A stretch of DNA of 64,000 bases from the NCBI RefSeq assembly GCF_900108065.1, contig NZ_FNVQ01000001.1:1984001-2048000 (forward strand), read 5' to 3'. The stretch is from Marinobacterium lutimaris. Lineage in GTDB: Bacteria > Pseudomonadota > Gammaproteobacteria > Pseudomonadales > Balneatricaceae. Under the pieces are notes generated by a model, which had not been told where the DNA came from, made no database searches, and worked only from the letters and a program-made list of their open reading frames with translations. Each line of letters begins with the position of its first letter. Within the stretch, counting starts at the first letter, position 1. Shown piece after piece: positions 1-8,149 of this stretch. The translations under genes and the position numbers were made by a program.

Positions 1-146
1 AGAACACCACCGCGATGCCGCTCTCTCGCTTCCTCATACTCAGCCACCAACCATCTGAGCATTTGGGCCTGCTTAAGCTTCGTTTCTGCAGTCACAGACT
101 TCATTCCCAGCTTCAGGCTGCAACAAACCCGCGGCAAATAAGTCAT
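1..146 (-). CDS. possible 5' end of a truncated hypothetical protein
   Basis: An open minus-strand frame runs off the left window edge. It starts at ATG 146, with GGAAG about 9 nt upstream, or at ATG 104. From the second start it reads MKSVTAETKLKQAQMLRWLV and continues with an acidic/basic, helix-prone stretch (EYEEARERHR). That composition looks like a genuine small alpha-helical protein rather than a shadow frame. Only about 35-48 codons are visible, so no function can be given and the frame could still be chance. Confidence 0.22.
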   Translation of the reverse strand, partial: MTYLPRVCCSLKLGMKSVTAETKLKQAQMLRWLVAEYEEARERHRGGV

Positions 147-660
147 GCAAGGCTGCTTCCGACATTGAGCCGTCCCTCTATCGCTGATCGCCTGCAATCC
201 CATCTGCTACCTAACTCGGATCCGCAACGGGTCAGTGGACTTAAAGTAAACGTCATCAGATGGCGACTGACAATCTATTTTCCGAGCTGGAGCCCATCGA
301 TAGATATTCACAGTTCTTCTGTTCAATCCCTGACTCCTGCCGCTTAGTACGAGGATTGAGATGGACAAGCCAGAATTATCGAACACCCCTACGCTGGGAA
401 ATCCGCTAAGCCAGGTATCTAGCTCCTCAGGCACCCTCAACCCCGCAGGCTCTATCACGTCCTGCGCTGTACTTCTTAACGGCAGTTCAAACGCTTTGAG
501 GTAAGGGTTAGTATCGGGCTACCTGAACGAGATGCAGACAGGGCATGCTGCTGAGAAGCCAGCGGCACAGGCTGGCAAGGCATTAAGCGTTCGAAGTTCT
601 ATAAAGCATTATCGATCGAAGCCATTTTAGTTATCTGAACAGCTCAACGAGGGAAAGGGT
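1..660. other. 660-nt stretch without a convincing complete gene
   Basis: No complete reading frame here has a good ribosome binding site and protein-like composition. Short frames exist on both strands (plus 15-347, minus 207-458), but neither shows a recognisable motif. The left edge may hold the start of a minus-strand gene (separate entry). The last 15 bases carry the purine-rich ribosome binding site of the gene at 661. No terminal inverted repeats or transposase fragments were seen. Confidence 0.5.
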
Positions 661-3600
661 ATGGGTATCAGACAGGCGCTCAGGGTTTCTGCTTTCACCG
701 CTCTGTTCTGGAGTTTCAGCGGCCTTTTACTCGCGGCGCCCGCTAAACACGCGCTTCTGATCGGCATATCGGACTATACGGATTCGGGGCTATCCTCCCT
801 GCCAGGCGCCGAAAACGACATCCAGGCGGTGCGCCAGTTACTCGAACAGAGACTTGGCTTCCCTAAAGAAAATATCGAACTTCTACTCAACAAAGACGCC
901 ACGCATTCCGCGGTGGTTACAGCACTTCAGGAACTGAGTGCTCGTGTCCAGCAGGATGACCTGGTCTACATCCACTACTCGGGCTACGGCTCAAATATGC
1001 CCGACCTGAATGGTGACGAAGCCAGCGGCCTGGATAAGACCTGGGTGACATTTGGCGCCCGCAGTGACAGATCGACCGTGCTCGACAGCGATGAACAGAA
1101 TAACGTCAATTTAAATGGCTTCGACCTGCTGGATGATGAGATCGATCACTGGCTGGCCCCCGCTTATGCCAAGGCTGCTCAACTGGTTTTCGTCACCGAC
1201 ACGGCTCACTGGGGTACCGTCAGCCGCGGCGACAAAGCCCCTCAGCAGCGGGCTGCAGCGAACGACAGCCGCATGCACCCACTGGGTATGCAGTCATTTG
1301 AAGCTGCGGACAGATCTAAGGCTGTGTTCGTTAGCGCCACCCAGCCAGAAGGCTCTGCCTATGAGTACCAGCCGTTCCACCGCAGCTTTGGCCTCTTTAC
1401 CTGGCACTGGCTGCAGAGCCTGGCCAGCGCGACTCCGGATACGAACTGGCGGGATCTACTCCAGCAGACTCAAATGCGGATCAAAACCGATGCGGCTTGG
1501 CACCAGTCGCCCAGCATCAGCGGCAACCTGAATTCAGCGATACTCAATGGCGAACTGCCGGCACATTCCGCCCGCTTCAGGGTGACGGGCGTTACCGGCG
1601 ATCAGATTTCTCTCGATGGCGGACAGCTGGCCGGCCTTACCCCAGGTTCAACAGTCACACTCGCCAACATTGATGCGGGCGACAGCCGGATCGAGATTAC
1701 CGAGACGGATGTCTTCTCTGCCAAAGGCGTGCTCAAAAGTGGCCACTTCAGCCCGGGTGACGCGCTGGTATTGAGCGAGCGCAGCTACCCTCAGCCAGTA
1801 CTCAGGGTATTTGTTTCCGCAGATAAACAGGCGGATTCGGATAGCCATGTTATCGCGTCGATTCGCGATGCGGCTGCATCGGTGCCAGGGATTCAGCTCG
1901 ATACCGATCAGCGCCAGGCTGACCTGGTGCTGTACTACAGCCGCATCGACGAAGCGCTCGGTGCACAGGTGCGCAAACAGGGTATAGCGGCCAACCTGAC
2001 CTTCTCTCTTCCCGACACAGATCCGCAGGGTGCGCCCCGCTTATTTTTCCTCAACGCCGATGAAACCGAGGCGGCCACCGGCCTGACCTGGAACGGCAGC
2101 GCTGATAACAGGGTTGAACTCGAACAACTCAAGGCCAGGCTGGGGCGTATTCGCGATAGTTACCACTTACACAGCCTGGCGGGATCCTCATCCGATGACT
2201 CCTCTGTCGATCTGAACATCACTCACCTGCACAGGGACGATGGCTGCACCCCGGCGGCTGATCAGCGCTGCCAGGAGTTCGCTTTTGGCCGCTTCCTGGT
2301 GGATGACCCCAGATCGGCGCCCGATGCAGAAGCAAAGCGCTATCAAACCGGAGATGTGCTTGCTTTTGGCGTCGCCAACAGGTCGACGCAGGCGCGCTAC
2401 GTCTACCTGCTAAGCAGTTCGCCAGATGGCGATATCAAACTGATCTATCCAACGCCGGAGATGACGGAGGCGGAAAACAGGATCGACGCCCAGACTCAGC
2501 TCGACCAGCTGCCGATCGCCTTTCAGCTCGACCGCAGCGGCACGGAATCGATCAAGATGATCGCTTCAACCGAGCCGATAGACCGGGCGTTTTTTGAGCC
2601 AACCACCCATCTCGCCGATTCAGAAAGCGCTGCTCCAAACAACGCACTGGAACGCCTGCTGGCCTACAACCGCGATATCGGAAACGGCCAGAAAAGTATC
2701 CAGCTGCCAGTGGCACAAATCTCCTGGAGCACCGCCAACATCGACCTGACAGTGGCCGCATCCGGCGATATGGCTGGCGTCCGCTCACGCGGTGCAGACA
2801 CCGGCGCCCAGCCTGCTTATGTTCGCGTGCGCGTGTTCTTTGGCAGCAACAGGAACTACGATCCACACGCCGATGAACCGGGTGAGCTGTTTGGCAACGA
2901 CCGCGGTACGCTGCGCCTTGGCAGCCTTTGGGTCAGCATCCCGGCAAACCACGAACCGGGCAAACTGGAGACCCCTTCGCTACTGTCTCTGATGGGTGAA
3001 GACCCCAGCGAGCACGTGATGCTGCAGTCGGTTGATCTGCTCGACAAAGAGGCCTTTGTCAGCCAGCTGGGCGATGCCGCCAGCCAGCTGCCCGACCGCC
3101 GGATGCTGTTGTATATCCACGGCTACAATAACTCCTTTGAAGAGGCCGCCCGCCGCTCGGCTCAGATCGCCTACGACCTCAGTGTGGAAAATGTGCACTA
3201 CGTGCCTTTGCTTTTCACCTGGCCGTCGGGCGACAGCATCATTCCCACCCAATACACCCGCGCCTGGACCAACAAGGAGTGGGCGGTTTCCGATCTGGTG
3301 CAGTTCCTCGAACTCGCCGTGCTGGAAACAGGCATCGATAATGTCCACGTACTCGCCCACTCCATGGGCACCAACCTGTTCAGCAGCGCCTCACTGGTCA
3401 TGGCCGGGCGCGAACAGGATGCGGATATCCGCTTCGGGGAGGTGCTGCTGGCGGCGCCCGATATCGACGCCGAGACCTTCTACCGCCTGCTGCTGCCGCG
3501 GCTGCAAACCCTTGCCGAGCGGACCACGGTCTACATGGCTTCTCAGGATGTGGCGCTGCATGTGAGCAAGGTGGTGCATTCAGGCTACCGTCGCCTGGGT

Positions 3601-3819
3601 GATTCCAGCGACTCACCGTTGATTCTTCAAGGAGTGGATGTGGTTGATGTCAGCGAGCTTAATACCTCGGACATGGGCCACGCCTACTATGCCGCCATTC
3701 GCGAACTGCTGAGCGATATAGGCTCCACGCTGCGAGGTATAACACCGGATCTGCGTCGCCTGAGCAGCCAGGAAACCGAGCAACGGCTAAAGTACTGGTC
3801 ATTTCAAAAAGCAGAATAA
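661..3819 (+). CDS. secreted pseudo-caspase / DUF4384 / alpha-beta hydrolase fusion protein
   Basis: The 1052-residue protein starts at ATG 661 after a GAGGGAAAGGG ribosome binding site and has a signal peptide (residues 1-26, ending LLLAAPA), so it is probably periplasmic or secreted. Residues 29-300 have the peptidase C14 caspase fold: KHALLIGISDY, and HYSGYGS with the expected catalytic His105. The catalytic cysteine position reads DTAHWG, with Ala182 where active members have Cys (DSCHSG). Proteolysis by this domain is therefore not expected. A DUF4384-like segment follows (YVYLLSSSPDGDIKLIYPTP, about 575-625). The C-terminus (about 715-1040) is a DUF900-type alpha/beta hydrolase with HGYNN (His820), the nucleophile motif AHSMGT (Ser901), Asp934 and His1007, so this half could be an active esterase or lipase. 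The gene stands alone. Substrate and role are unknown; the caspase half may act as a binding or scaffold domain. Confidence 0.9.
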   Translation: MGIRQALRVSAFTALFWSFSGLLLAAPAKHALLIGISDYTDSGLSSLPGAENDIQAVRQLLEQRLGFPKENIELLLNKDATHSAVVTALQELSARVQQDDLVYIHYSGYGSNMPDLNGDEASGLDKTWVTFGARSDRSTVLDSDEQNNVNLNGFDLLDDEIDHWLAPAYAKAAQLVFVTDTAHWGTVSRGDKAPQQRAAANDSRMHPLGMQSFEAADRSKAVFVSATQPEGSAYEYQPFHRSFGLFTWHWLQSLASATPDTNWRDLLQQTQMRIKTDAAWHQSPSISGNLNSAILNGELPAHSARFRVTGVTGDQISLDGGQLAGLTPGSTVTLANIDAGDSRIEITETDVFSAKGVLKSGHFSPGDALVLSERSYPQPVLRVFVSADKQADSDSHVIASIRDAAASVPGIQLDTDQRQADLVLYYSRIDEALGAQVRKQGIAANLTFSLPDTDPQGAPRLFFLNADETEAATGLTWNGSADNRVELEQLKARLGRIRDSYHLHSLAGSSSDDSSVDLNITHLHRDDGCTPAADQRCQEFAFGRFLVDDPRSAPDAEAKRYQTGDVLAFGVANRSTQARYVYLLSSSPDGDIKLIYPTPEMTEAENRIDAQTQLDQLPIAFQLDRSGTESIKMIASTEPIDRAFFEPTTHLADSESAAPNNALERLLAYNRDIGNGQKSIQLPVAQISWSTANIDLTVAASGDMAGVRSRGADTGAQPAYVRVRVFFGSNRNYDPHADEPGELFGNDRGTLRLGSLWVSIPANHEPGKLETPSLLSLMGEDPSEHVMLQSVDLLDKEAFVSQLGDAASQLPDRRMLLYIHGYNNSFEEAARRSAQIAYDLSVENVHYVPLLFTWPSGDSIIPTQYTRAWTNKEWAVSDLVQFLELAVLETGIDNVHVLAHSMGTNLFSSASLVMAGREQDADIRFGEVLLAAPDIDAETFYRLLLPRLQTLAERTTVYMASQDVALHVSKVVHSGYRRLGDSSDSPLILQGVDVVDVSELNTSDMGHAYYAAIRELLSDIGSTLRGITPDLRRLSSQETEQRLKYWSFQKAE

Positions 3820-3869
3820 TCCGTACAGCAATACGTTCAGCGCAGCTGCTGAAGGCTACAGCCACTAAC

Positions 3870-3909
3870 GATCGTCGCGGTAACCGCCTTAAAACGCACC
3901 GCGACGATC
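3870..3909. terminator. bidirectional hairpin between convergent genes
   Basis: GATCGTCGCGGT (3870-3881) and ACCGCGACGATC (3898-3909) form a perfect 12-bp stem around a 16-nt loop. It lies between the stops of the plus-strand pseudo-caspase gene and the minus-strand gene at 3924. No strong T-run follows on either side, so termination is inferred from the stem and its position. Confidence 0.6.
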
Positions 3910-3923
3910 CGGCGCTCGGCCCG

Positions 3924-4253
3924 CTAATTCCAGGCGTCGAGCCAACGCTGAATCTCGCGCACCGTTCCCAGACCGTAGCCATCCGGGTCTCCCGCATAGC
4001 CACGATAAAACTCACTCAACGCCGAGAGTTCACGCCTCACCCGCGAGAGAAAACCTCTAAAAGACTCGCCATCCCTTGCAACAAGAATCGCTTGGCAGCG
4101 CCCTATCGCCGCGGCTTCAATCTGCCCGGTATTTCCCCAATACCAGGCCGCACTTTCTTTTTCCTGCGCCCGGGTTTTCTGCTGAGACAGCATTTTCCTG
4201 AGTGCGCGATGAAACCGCATTTTTCGCACTAAGCCATAAATTTTTCGGATCAC
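3924..4253 (-). CDS. hypothetical protein, 109 aa
   Basis: Starts at GTG 4253 with GGGAG 6 nt upstream. The protein is basic at the N-terminus (MIRKIYGLVRKMRFHRALRK), then mixed helical, and ends GTVREIQRWLDAWN. It has no signal peptide, membrane segment or recognised motif. The good ribosome binding site and balanced composition favour a real gene. It is convergent with the upstream pseudo-caspase gene and divergent from the response regulator at 4480. I do not recognise the family. Confidence 0.6.
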   Translation of the reverse strand: MIRKIYGLVRKMRFHRALRKMLSQQKTRAQEKESAAWYWGNTGQIEAAAIGRCQAILVARDGESFRGFLSRVRRELSALSEFYRGYAGDPDGYGLGTVREIQRWLDAWN

Positions 4254-4479
4254 TCAAAGCTCCCTGACCACCAAGCGGGCCCGCGAAGCTGAGCCCGTCA
4301 TGAAGCTTGGATGGACAGAGACGGCAAAGAAGGATTCGCGATAGTAACCGAAGATTACTGCCAAGCCTGGCGTAGATCAGCCATAGAGCAGAACGTTCGG
4401 TTCACACCCTGGGCCCAAACTTTTTGCGTGATACACTGCGAAAACCGATCAATAACTCAAAATAACTAGAATAAGAATT

Positions 4480-5886
4480 ATGGCTATTGCTGACGCTAAA
4501 AGGATTGAGCGCCCTGTAGAAGGTGCCTTGCCGGATATCAGCATCCTGATCGTCGATGACGAGGCCGGGATTCGTGACTTTCTGCAACGTGCACTGAGAA
4601 AACGCTACCGCACGGTCGATGTGGCAGACTCCACCGAGCAGGCGGACCAGCTGCGCTCATCGCGACATTTTGACCTGCTGATTGTCGATATCTGCATGCC
4701 CGGACGCTCCGGCGTCGAGTGGGTACAGCAGTTGCGCGAATCTGGCTGCCCTTCCGATGTAATCTTCATGACCGCCTTTGCCGATATGAACAGCGCCATC
4801 GAGGCACTGCGCCTGGGTGCCTGTGACCTGGTCCTGAAGCCGTTCCGCATCGAGCAGATGCGCAATGCGGTGCAGAAGTGCCTGGATAACCGGCAGCTGA
4901 CGAAAGAGAACTACGTGCTCAACCGGCATGTAGCGCAACGGGAAAGCAGCGGTCTGGTAGGCTCCAGCGCGGTGATGGAAGCGCTGCGCACAACCCTGTC
5001 ACGTATCGCCCCCGCGCCCTCAGCCGTATTGATCGAGGGTGAGACCGGCACCGGCAAGGAGCTTGCGGCCCGGGCGATCCACCGCCAGAGCGGCCGCAGC
5101 GGCGCATTCGTACCGGTCAACTGTGGCGCCATCGCGCCGGAGCTGATCGAGTCGGAGCTGTTCGGTCATATCAAGGGGGCATTCACCAACGCCCACCAGG
5201 CCCGTCTCGGCCTGTTTGCCTACGCTGATGGCGGCACGCTGTTCCTGGACGAGATTTCGGAACTGCCGCTGCCGATGCAGACCAAGCTGCTGCGCGTGCT
5301 GGAAGATGGCGCCATACGACCGCTGGGTACCGAGCGCGATACGCCGGTCAATGTTCGCGTACTGGCCGCCTCCAACAAAAAGCTGGATCAGGCGGTAAGC
5401 GAGGGACGCTTCCGCGAAGACCTCTACTATCGGCTCAATGTGCTGCACATTCAGATGCCGCCGCTGCGGGAGCGCCAGGAGGATATTCCCGAGCTGCTCA
5501 GCCACCTTTCAACTTCCCTGGCAACAGAGTTGCGCCAACCCACTACAAGCTTCGACAGCGCTGAGATCCGCGCTCTGCAGGCTTACCACTGGCCAGGCAA
5601 TGTGCGCGAACTCAAGAACCTGATCGAACGCTGCCTGCTGCTCGGCATGTCCCCGACACAGCTCGCGTTTCCAAACAGGGTGCGGGATGCGGAAGTCTCG
5701 GGTTATCCGCTGCACTGGCGGCTGAAACAGGTAGAGCTGACCCATATCGAAAAGGTGCTGGCACGCAGCGACGGCAACAAAACCAGGGCCGCCGAGGCAC
5801 TGGGCATTACCCGCAAAACCCTCGACCGCAAGCTACGCTCTTTTGAAAGCAGCGATGACGACAGCAGTGACGACAGCGCTGATTAA
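4480..5886 (+). CDS. sigma-54-dependent NtrC-family response regulator
   Basis: 468 aa in the order receiver domain (about 19-135; acidic pair D26/D27, phospho-acceptor D70 in IVDICMPG), AAA+ activator domain (about 160-390) and Fis-type helix-turn-helix ([20 protein letters not shown], about 435-455). Walker A reads GETGTGKE. The sigma-54 contact loop, normally GAFTGA, reads GAFTNA (233-238). The kinase gene overlaps the 3' end, so the two form a DctB/DctD-like pair. The likely target is the MFS carrier gene downstream, which has a -24/-12 promoter at 8028-8042. The C-terminus is Ser/Asp-rich ([13 protein letters not shown]). Family assignment is firm; the signal sensed is unknown. Confidence 0.93.
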   Translation: MAIADAKRIERPVEGALPDISILIVDDEAGIRDFLQRALRKRYRTVDVADSTEQADQLRSSRHFDLLIVDICMPGRSGVEWVQQLRESGCPSDVIFMTAFADMNSAIEALRLGACDLVLKPFRIEQMRNAVQKCLDNRQLTKENYVLNRHVAQRESSGLVGSSAVMEALRTTLSRIAPAPSAVLIEGETGTGKELAARAIHRQSGRSGAFVPVNCGAIAPELIESELFGHIKGAFTNAHQARLGLFAYADGGTLFLDEISELPLPMQTKLLRVLEDGAIRPLGTERDTPVNVRVLAASNKKLDQAVSEGRFREDLYYRLNVLHIQMPPLRERQEDIPELLSHLSTSLATELRQPTTSFDSAEIRALQAYHWPGNVRELKNLIERCLLLGMSPTQLAFPNRVRDAEVSGYPLHWRLKQVELTHIEKVLARSDGNKTRAAEALGITRKTLDRKLRSFESSDDDSSDDSAD

Positions 5887-7954
5887 ACGTTGCTGGCAGC
5901 GGCTCACCGGCAACCTGCGCTACCGGCTGCTGGCACTGACGCTGTTCCCGCTGCTGCTGGTTCTGCCCGGTGTGGTCCTGCTCGCCTATCTGTGGAGTAA
6001 CGAGGTGGGCTACCGGCAACTGCTGATGAAGGCCAACACCGACCTGGCCGTTGCCCATGAAGCCTTCTTCGCCACCCGCGATCGCTACCTGGTACGCCTC
6101 TCTCTTGCCGCCGCGGGCGATCGCTTTCATCACGCGCTGCTTAACTCCTCCGCCGACGGGGGCGATCGCAATAACACGGATACGCCTCTCCTTCTGGAGC
6201 AGCTGCGCTCGGCAACCGGTTTTGACTACGTGCGCCTGCTCGACCCACGCGGTTGCTCGCTGACGCAACCCGGCGATTGCAGTTATCCCGACAGCCCGCT
6301 GATACAGCAGGCCAAGATGCAGGGGCCGGTGAGCGGCGTTGAGGTGTTTTCCGCTGCAGAGCTGAGCGCACTGAGTGCCGAGCTCGCCACCCGGGCCCGC
6401 ATCCCGCTGGTAGCTACCCAACGCGCTACGCAATCCGAGCGTTCCGTGGAAGATCGCGCCATGATGCTGCATTTTGTCTACCCGCTGCGTGACAATAGCG
6501 GTAACGTGGCGGCACTGCTCACGGCAGGGCTGCTGATGAACGCCAATCTCGGTTTTGTCGACCATATCAGCAACACCGTTTACGGCCCCGGCAGCCTGCC
6601 GGCAGACGGCATAGGCACGGTGACCCTGTTCCTTGACGATGTGCGTATTAGCACCAATGTTCAGCACCCCGAAGCACCACGCCAGCGCGCTCTAGGCACC
6701 CGCGTATCGGCCCAGGTACGCCATCAGGTGCTTGAGGAAGGCGAGCGCTGGCTGGACCGGGCGTTCGTGGTCAGCGACTGGTATATCTCCGCCTACGAAC
6801 CGGTCATCGACGTCAACGGTCACCGCATCGGCATGCTCTACGCCGGTTTCCTGGAAGCGCCGTTTCTGGAGAGTTTCTACCACTGGCTGGAACTGCTGCT
6901 CTGGCTGTTCGCGCTGGTGCTGCTGCTCTGCACATTTATCGCCATCGCCGGCGCCCGCTCGATCTCCAGACCGTTCGAAATCATGACCGCCGTTGTCGAT
7001 AGGATCAGAGGCGGCGAACGCCAGCGGATTCCACCACTGAACACCACCGACGAAGTGCGCGTACTCGCCGAGCACTTTAATGCGATGCTGGCCCAGCTGG
7101 ACCAGCAGCACGATGCGATACAACAGGCAGCGGTGCAGCTCGAAGAGAAGGTTCAGGAGCGCACCCTTGAGCTGAAACAGCATATCGCCATGCTCAACGA
7201 AACCCGCGAGCAGCTGATCGAGAAAGGTAAGCTTGCAGCTCTGGGCGAGCTGACCGCGGGTATCGCCCACGAGGTGAACAACCCCACCGCCGTGATTCTC
7301 GGCTATATGGATCTGCTGCTGGATGAACTGGGCGAGCAGGCAACGCCGGAGATCCGCCGCGACGCCGAACTGATCATCGAGCAGGTGGGACGCATCCGCA
7401 CCATTATCAACGACCTGCTGAAACTGGCACGCCCCAGCTCACCACGTACTCATCTGGAAGCGATCGATATCAATGATCTGGTGCTGAATACCCGCACGCT
7501 GGTCCAGCATGAGCTTAAGCGACGCGGCATCAATCTGAGGCTTGAACTGCGCGCATCTCATCGGGCCCGGGCCGATGCTTCCCAGCTGCAGCAGGTGCTG
7601 ATCAACCTGGTAATGAACGGCGCCAACGCCATTTCCGGCAGTGGCGAAATCCGGGTGCGCAGCCGTAATCTGGGCGACGGCGGGGTCAGCCTGAGCATCC
7701 ATGACAACGGCTGCGGAATTCCCACCGACCAGTTAGCGCGCATTTTCGATCCCTTCTACTCCCGCGGCAAACAGGGCACCGGCCTGGGCCTTTCGATCAG
7801 CCAACGCCTGCTGGAACAGGCTGACGCAAGTATCAAAGTGCGCTCGCGGCAGGGCCTTGGCACCCTGTTCGTGATTCACCTCAAGCCAGGCAGCCGGTCC
7901 GAGTACTGCACACAGGGTCATTTCGACCCGGTTTCCGAGTTTATCGGGTCATAA
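5855..7954 (+). CDS. membrane sensor histidine kinase partnering the regulator at 4480
   Basis: About 699 aa. ATG 5855 is chosen, overlapping the regulator gene by 32 nt; an in-frame TTG at 5843 is the alternative, and neither has a strong ribosome binding site. Order: N-terminal membrane segment (YRLLALTLFPLLLVLPGVVLL), a large periplasmic CACHE-like sensor region (about 40-340), a second membrane segment (LLLWLFALVLLLCTFIAIAG), HAMP, a coiled coil, HisKA with phospho-acceptor His472 (GIAHEVNNP), and HATPase with N, G1 (DNGCGI) and G2 (GTGLGLSI) boxes. The architecture is that of DctB-like C4-dicarboxylate or small-molecule sensors. A carboxylate ligand would fit the downstream OFA-type carrier, but that is inference. 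Confidence 0.92.
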   Translation: MTTAVTTALIKRCWQRLTGNLRYRLLALTLFPLLLVLPGVVLLAYLWSNEVGYRQLLMKANTDLAVAHEAFFATRDRYLVRLSLAAAGDRFHHALLNSSADGGDRNNTDTPLLLEQLRSATGFDYVRLLDPRGCSLTQPGDCSYPDSPLIQQAKMQGPVSGVEVFSAAELSALSAELATRARIPLVATQRATQSERSVEDRAMMLHFVYPLRDNSGNVAALLTAGLLMNANLGFVDHISNTVYGPGSLPADGIGTVTLFLDDVRISTNVQHPEAPRQRALGTRVSAQVRHQVLEEGERWLDRAFVVSDWYISAYEPVIDVNGHRIGMLYAGFLEAPFLESFYHWLELLLWLFALVLLLCTFIAIAGARSISRPFEIMTAVVDRIRGGERQRIPPLNTTDEVRVLAEHFNAMLAQLDQQHDAIQQAAVQLEEKVQERTLELKQHIAMLNETREQLIEKGKLAALGELTAGIAHEVNNPTAVILGYMDLLLDELGEQATPEIRRDAELIIEQVGRIRTIINDLLKLARPSSPRTHLEAIDINDLVLNTRTLVQHELKRRGINLRLELRASHRARADASQLQQVLINLVMNGANAISGSGEIRVRSRNLGDGGVSLSIHDNGCGIPTDQLARIFDPFYSRGKQGTGLGLSISQRLLEQADASIKVRSRQGLGTLFVIHLKPGSRSEYCTQGHFDPVSEFIGS

Positions 7955-7961
7955 CGACCCG
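7945..7961. promoter_or_regulatory. palindrome at the end of the kinase gene, possible activator site
   Basis: CGGGTCATAACGACCCG has 6-bp arms around a 5-nt spacer and contains the kinase stop codon. It ends about 67 nt upstream of the -24/-12 promoter at 8028, a usual distance for the upstream site of an NtrC-family activator. A related half-site (CGACCCGG) occurs at 7924-7931. It could instead be a weak terminator hairpin. Confidence 0.35.
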
Positions 7962-8027
7962 CCCTCCGCTGCAGCCTTAAACCCTTTTTTGTCCTCGCCC
8001 CCCCGACATCTGTGCGTTTGCCCCAGA

Positions 8028-8042
8028 TGGCGCGGGTATTGC
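8028..8042 (+). promoter_or_regulatory. sigma-54 (-24/-12) promoter for the MFS carrier gene
   Basis: TGGCGCGGGTATTGC matches the consensus TGGCACG-N4-TTGC with correct GG-N10-GC spacing. The predicted transcription start is near 8053, giving a leader of roughly 97 nt before ATG 8150. The gene for a sigma-54 activator lies immediately upstream, which supports function. Confidence 0.7.
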
Positions 8043-8149
8043 GTTGGCTTTTGCTGCTGACAAAGCAAAGGCGGATCCGCGATCTGCCTGTACCCCAGAT
8101 ACTTGCAATCCAGGGGCAAACAATAACGATAACAGCGGAGCTACACCCT

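Noticed and set aside
207-458. 83-codon minus-strand frame near the left edge
   Set aside because: No ribosome binding site, motif or neighbour support; left as unassigned sequence.
8012-8149. N-terminal extension of the OFA-type carrier from GTG 8012
   Set aside because: It lacks a ribosome binding site, is not membrane-protein-like, and would overlap the -24/-12 promoter; ATG 8150 has GGAG and the expected family N-terminus.
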